A DNA stretch of 8,202 nucleotides from Clostridiales bacterium (lineage in GTDB: Bacteria > Bacillota > Clostridia > Peptostreptococcales > BM714), in contig PKTO01000189.1 of NCBI GenBank assembly GCA_002869095.1, forward strand, positions 1 through 8,202. The letters run 5' to 3'. The notes beneath the pieces were generated by a model. It worked only from the letters and a program-made list of their open reading frames with translations, was not told the DNA's origin and did no database searches. The translations under genes were made by a program, and so were the position numbers. Of this stretch, positions 6,294 through 8,202 are shown piece after piece (position 1 is the stretch's first letter; every line of letters begins with the position of its first letter).

Positions 6294-6298
6294 TCACA

Positions 6299-7276
6299 AT
6301 GGTTAATAAAGAGCTTTTAGAAAATTTCTATACCACAATGGTCAAAATCAGGGCCTTTGAGAAGCGGATAGAAGAGTTTTCATTGAAAGCGGAAGTCCCG
6401 GGGTTCGTTCATTTATATATAGGTGAAGAAGCCATAGCAACAGGCGTGATGGCGAACTTGACCCATAAGGACTACATCCAAAGCACACACAGAGGTCACG
6501 GACATTGCATAGCAAAGGGTGCGCAGACTGACAGAATGATGGCCGAGATATTCGGCAAGAAGACAGGATACTGCAAAGGCAAGGGCGGATCCATGCACAT
6601 AGCCGATTTCAGCGTAGGAATGCTGGGAGCAAATGGAATAGTGGGCGGAGGATACACACTTGCAACAGGAGCTGCTCTTGCTGAGAAGCTTAAAGGAACG
6701 GATACAGTTTCATTGGTCTTCTTCGGAGACGGAGCATCGAACAGGGGAACATTCCACGAGGCCATGAACATGGCTGCCGCATGGAAGCTTCCGGTAGTGT
6801 TCGTATGCGAGAACAACGAATGGGCTTCAACTACGCCTTACTTGACAACAACATCGGTCAAGGACATTTCCGACCGTGCAGTGGGATACGGGGTTCCTGG
6901 AGTAATATGCGACGGGAACGATGTATTCGCAGTATATGAAACAGCCAAAGAAGCAATAGAAAGAGCGCGAAAAGGCGAAGGGCCGTCAATCGTCGAGTGC
7001 AAGACATACAGAATAAAGGGTCACTTCGTAGGAGACCCCGAGAAATACAGAACCAAGGAAGAAGTTCAGAAGCGATTCACAGAGAACGACCCGATCAAAA
7101 GATTCGAAGAGAAAGTTCTCACAGAGGGACTCATGACAGAGAAAGAACTTGAAGCGATCAGGGAAGCTGTCGAAGTAGAGATTGAGGCGGCAGTGGCCTT
7201 CGCTCATGAAAGCCCGTATCCGGATGCATCGGAGCTTTATGACGACCTTTATGTTGATGGAGGTATTGTAGAATGA
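6299..7276 (+). CDS. acoA: Acetoin dehydrogenase E1 component, alpha subunit (thiamine-diphosphate dependent)
   Basis: 325 residues, the usual length of AcoA. With the beta subunit it forms the E1 enzyme that cleaves acetoin and transfers the acetyl unit to lipoyl-E2, yielding acetyl-CoA and acetaldehyde; cytoplasmic. The thiamine-diphosphate motif runs from GDG (143-145) to Asn172-Asn173, a spacing normal for the fold. The 'KGKGGSMHIADFSVGMLGAN' stretch and 'GHFVGDPEKYR' near His242 resemble acetoin dehydrogenases more than pyruvate dehydrogenases. The last base pairs overlap acoB (ATGA, stop 7274-7276, next start 7273), so the two are translationally coupled. A sigma-54 promoter and an AcoR-like activator gene upstream support the acetoin assignment. 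A different 2-oxo acid dehydrogenase E1 is the main alternative. Confidence 0.9.
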   Translation: MVNKELLENFYTTMVKIRAFEKRIEEFSLKAEVPGFVHLYIGEEAIATGVMANLTHKDYIQSTHRGHGHCIAKGAQTDRMMAEIFGKKTGYCKGKGGSMHIADFSVGMLGANGIVGGGYTLATGAALAEKLKGTDTVSLVFFGDGASNRGTFHEAMNMAAAWKLPVVFVCENNEWASTTPYLTTTSVKDISDRAVGYGVPGVICDGNDVFAVYETAKEAIERARKGEGPSIVECKTYRIKGHFVGDPEKYRTKEEVQKRFTENDPIKRFEEKVLTEGLMTEKELEAIREAVEVEIEAAVAFAHESPYPDASELYDDLYVDGGIVE

Positions 7277-8202
7277 GAAAAATAACATTTTCAGAAGCAA
7301 CAAGAGAAGCAATGGCTGAAGAAATGAGAAGAGACGACACCATTTTCGTAATGGGTGAAGACATAGCCAGACAAGGCGGCATATTCGGACAATTTGCAGG
7401 TCTTCCGGACGAGTTTGGAACAGAAAGAGTGCGCGACACCCCCATAACCGAGACTGCAATAGTAGGTGCGGCAGTGGGAGCATCACTTGCAGGCATGAGA
7501 CCAGTAGCGGACATGCACTTTGCAGACTTCCTCGGAGTAACGATGGACGAAGTCTTCAACCAGATGGCAAAAATAAGATACATGTTCGGCGGACAGACAA
7601 CAGTACCCATGGTGATAAGGGCCCCGGACGGACTCATCAGATCGGGAGCTGCCCAGCACTCGCAGAGTGTAGAGGCATGGTTCAACAACATTCCCGGAAT
7701 AAAGGTGGTAGCACCTTCGAATGCAGCTGACGCAAAGGGACTCCTCAAGGCTGCGCTTAGAAGCGACGACCCCATCATATACTTTGAGAACAAGGACCTT
7801 TTCGCTAAAAAGGGAGAAGTTCCCGAGGACGAGGACTTCATAGTGCCAATCGGAAAAGCTGCAGTAGTCAAAGAAGGAAAAGACGTCACAATAGTTTCAT
7901 ACTCCATAATGATGACTCTTGTGCACAAGGCAGCCGAGAAGCTCGAAGCCGAAGGCTACAGCGTTGAAGTTATAGACCTGAGAACTCTTGCTCCGTTTGA
8001 CAAGGAAACAGTAATAGAGTCAGTCAAGAAGACACACAGGCTTCTTATAGCCCATGAGGCAGTAAAAGTCGGAGGACTGGGATCAGAAGTTGCAGCGGTA
8101 GTCGCAGAAGAGGCTCTCGACTATCTTGACGCCCCGATCGTCCGCGTGGGAGCCAAATTCACACCGGTACCTTTCAGCCCCACTCTCGAGGAGGCTTACA
8201 GG
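7273..8202 (+). CDS. acoB: Acetoin dehydrogenase E1 component, beta subunit (3' end outside window)
   Basis: Open from ATG 7273 to the last base: 310 residues of an expected 325-340, so only the C-terminal tip is missing. The start overlaps the acoA stop by four bases, and TGGAGG (7258-7263) lies 9 bases before it. It begins MRKITFSEATREAMAEEM and carries the E1-beta signature 'RVRDTPITETAIVGAA', where Glu60 is the glutamate that activates the thiamine cofactor, and the conserved His129 in 'AAQHSQS'. The transketolase C-terminal domain follows ('VIDLRTLAPFD', 'HEAVKVGGLGSEVAA'), ending with 'PVPFSPTLEEAY', typical of AcoB. It pairs with AcoA as an alpha2-beta2 E1 and supplies the pyrimidine-side half of each active site. 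Genes for E2 (acoC) and E3 (acoL) would be expected next. Confidence 0.9.
   Translation, partial: MRKITFSEATREAMAEEMRRDDTIFVMGEDIARQGGIFGQFAGLPDEFGTERVRDTPITETAIVGAAVGASLAGMRPVADMHFADFLGVTMDEVFNQMAKIRYMFGGQTTVPMVIRAPDGLIRSGAAQHSQSVEAWFNNIPGIKVVAPSNAADAKGLLKAALRSDDPIIYFENKDLFAKKGEVPEDEDFIVPIGKAAVVKEGKDVTIVSYSIMMTLVHKAAEKLEAEGYSVEVIDLRTLAPFDKETVIESVKKTHRLLIAHEAVKVGGLGSEVAAVVAEEALDYLDAPIVRVGAKFTPVPFSPTLEEAYR

Noticed and set aside
6103..6306. Small + strand reading frame of 67 codons in the acoA upstream region
   Set aside because: Lys/Arg/Asn-rich translation with no family likeness; it spans the sigma-54 promoter and has no convincing ribosome site.
7158..7928. 256-codon open frame on the - strand
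   Set aside because: It lies opposite acoA/acoB, which have clear family motifs; composition is that of an antisense shadow.
1..8202. CRISPR arrays, tRNA or rRNA genes, insertion sequences, phage genes
   Set aside because: No regular repeat-spacer pattern, no cloverleaf or rRNA-like stretch, no transposase or integrase reading frame was seen.

Overview
The window looks like chromosomal DNA of an anaerobic, low-to-middling GC Firmicute, most likely a Clostridia-class amino-acid or acetoin fermenter. The signs are strong AGGAGG-type ribosome sites, frequent ATA and AGA codons, sigma-A promoters with TATAAT boxes, U-tailed terminators, and a sigma-54-controlled acetoin dehydrogenase operon. A genus cannot be fixed from the sequence; a Peptoclostridium-like organism is only a guess. 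All genes are on the + strand.

Left part (1-1316): the C-terminal half of a TRAP-transporter solute-binding protein (DctP family), a strong hairpin, then a GntR/FadR-type (FCD) regulator whose best start is 618 rather than the upstream GTG at 585.

Middle part (1317-3985): two tandem genes, about 82% identical at protein level, encode NAD(P)-dependent opine-dehydrogenase-family enzymes. Both keep a His202/Arg292/Asp297 triad at the spacing and numbering known from N-(1-D-carboxyethyl)-L-norvaline dehydrogenase. Both are preceded, just before the ribosome site, by the same 20-base element, whose core ATGTAGGACAA occurs a third time over the predicted start site of the second gene's promoter. 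The core fits the NGTNNNACN pattern of FadR-type operators, so the adjacent GntR protein is the obvious candidate to bind it. Each gene ends in its own terminator. Together with the TRAP binding protein this suggests an uptake and oxidation (or synthesis) module for an opine-like N-carboxyalkyl amino acid; the substrate is unknown.

Right part (3986-8202): a GAF-PAS-AAA+-Fis sigma-54 activator (AcoR-like) with its own sigma-A promoter, then a 284-base control region with a large inverted repeat (putative activator site) about 190 bases upstream of a near-perfect -24/-12 promoter. That promoter drives acoA and acoB, the overlapping E1 alpha and beta genes of a thiamine-diphosphate acetoin dehydrogenase. 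The second runs off the end of the window; the E2 and E3 genes would be expected beyond it. The activator has GAFTGG in place of the usual GAFTGA in its sigma-54-contacting loop.
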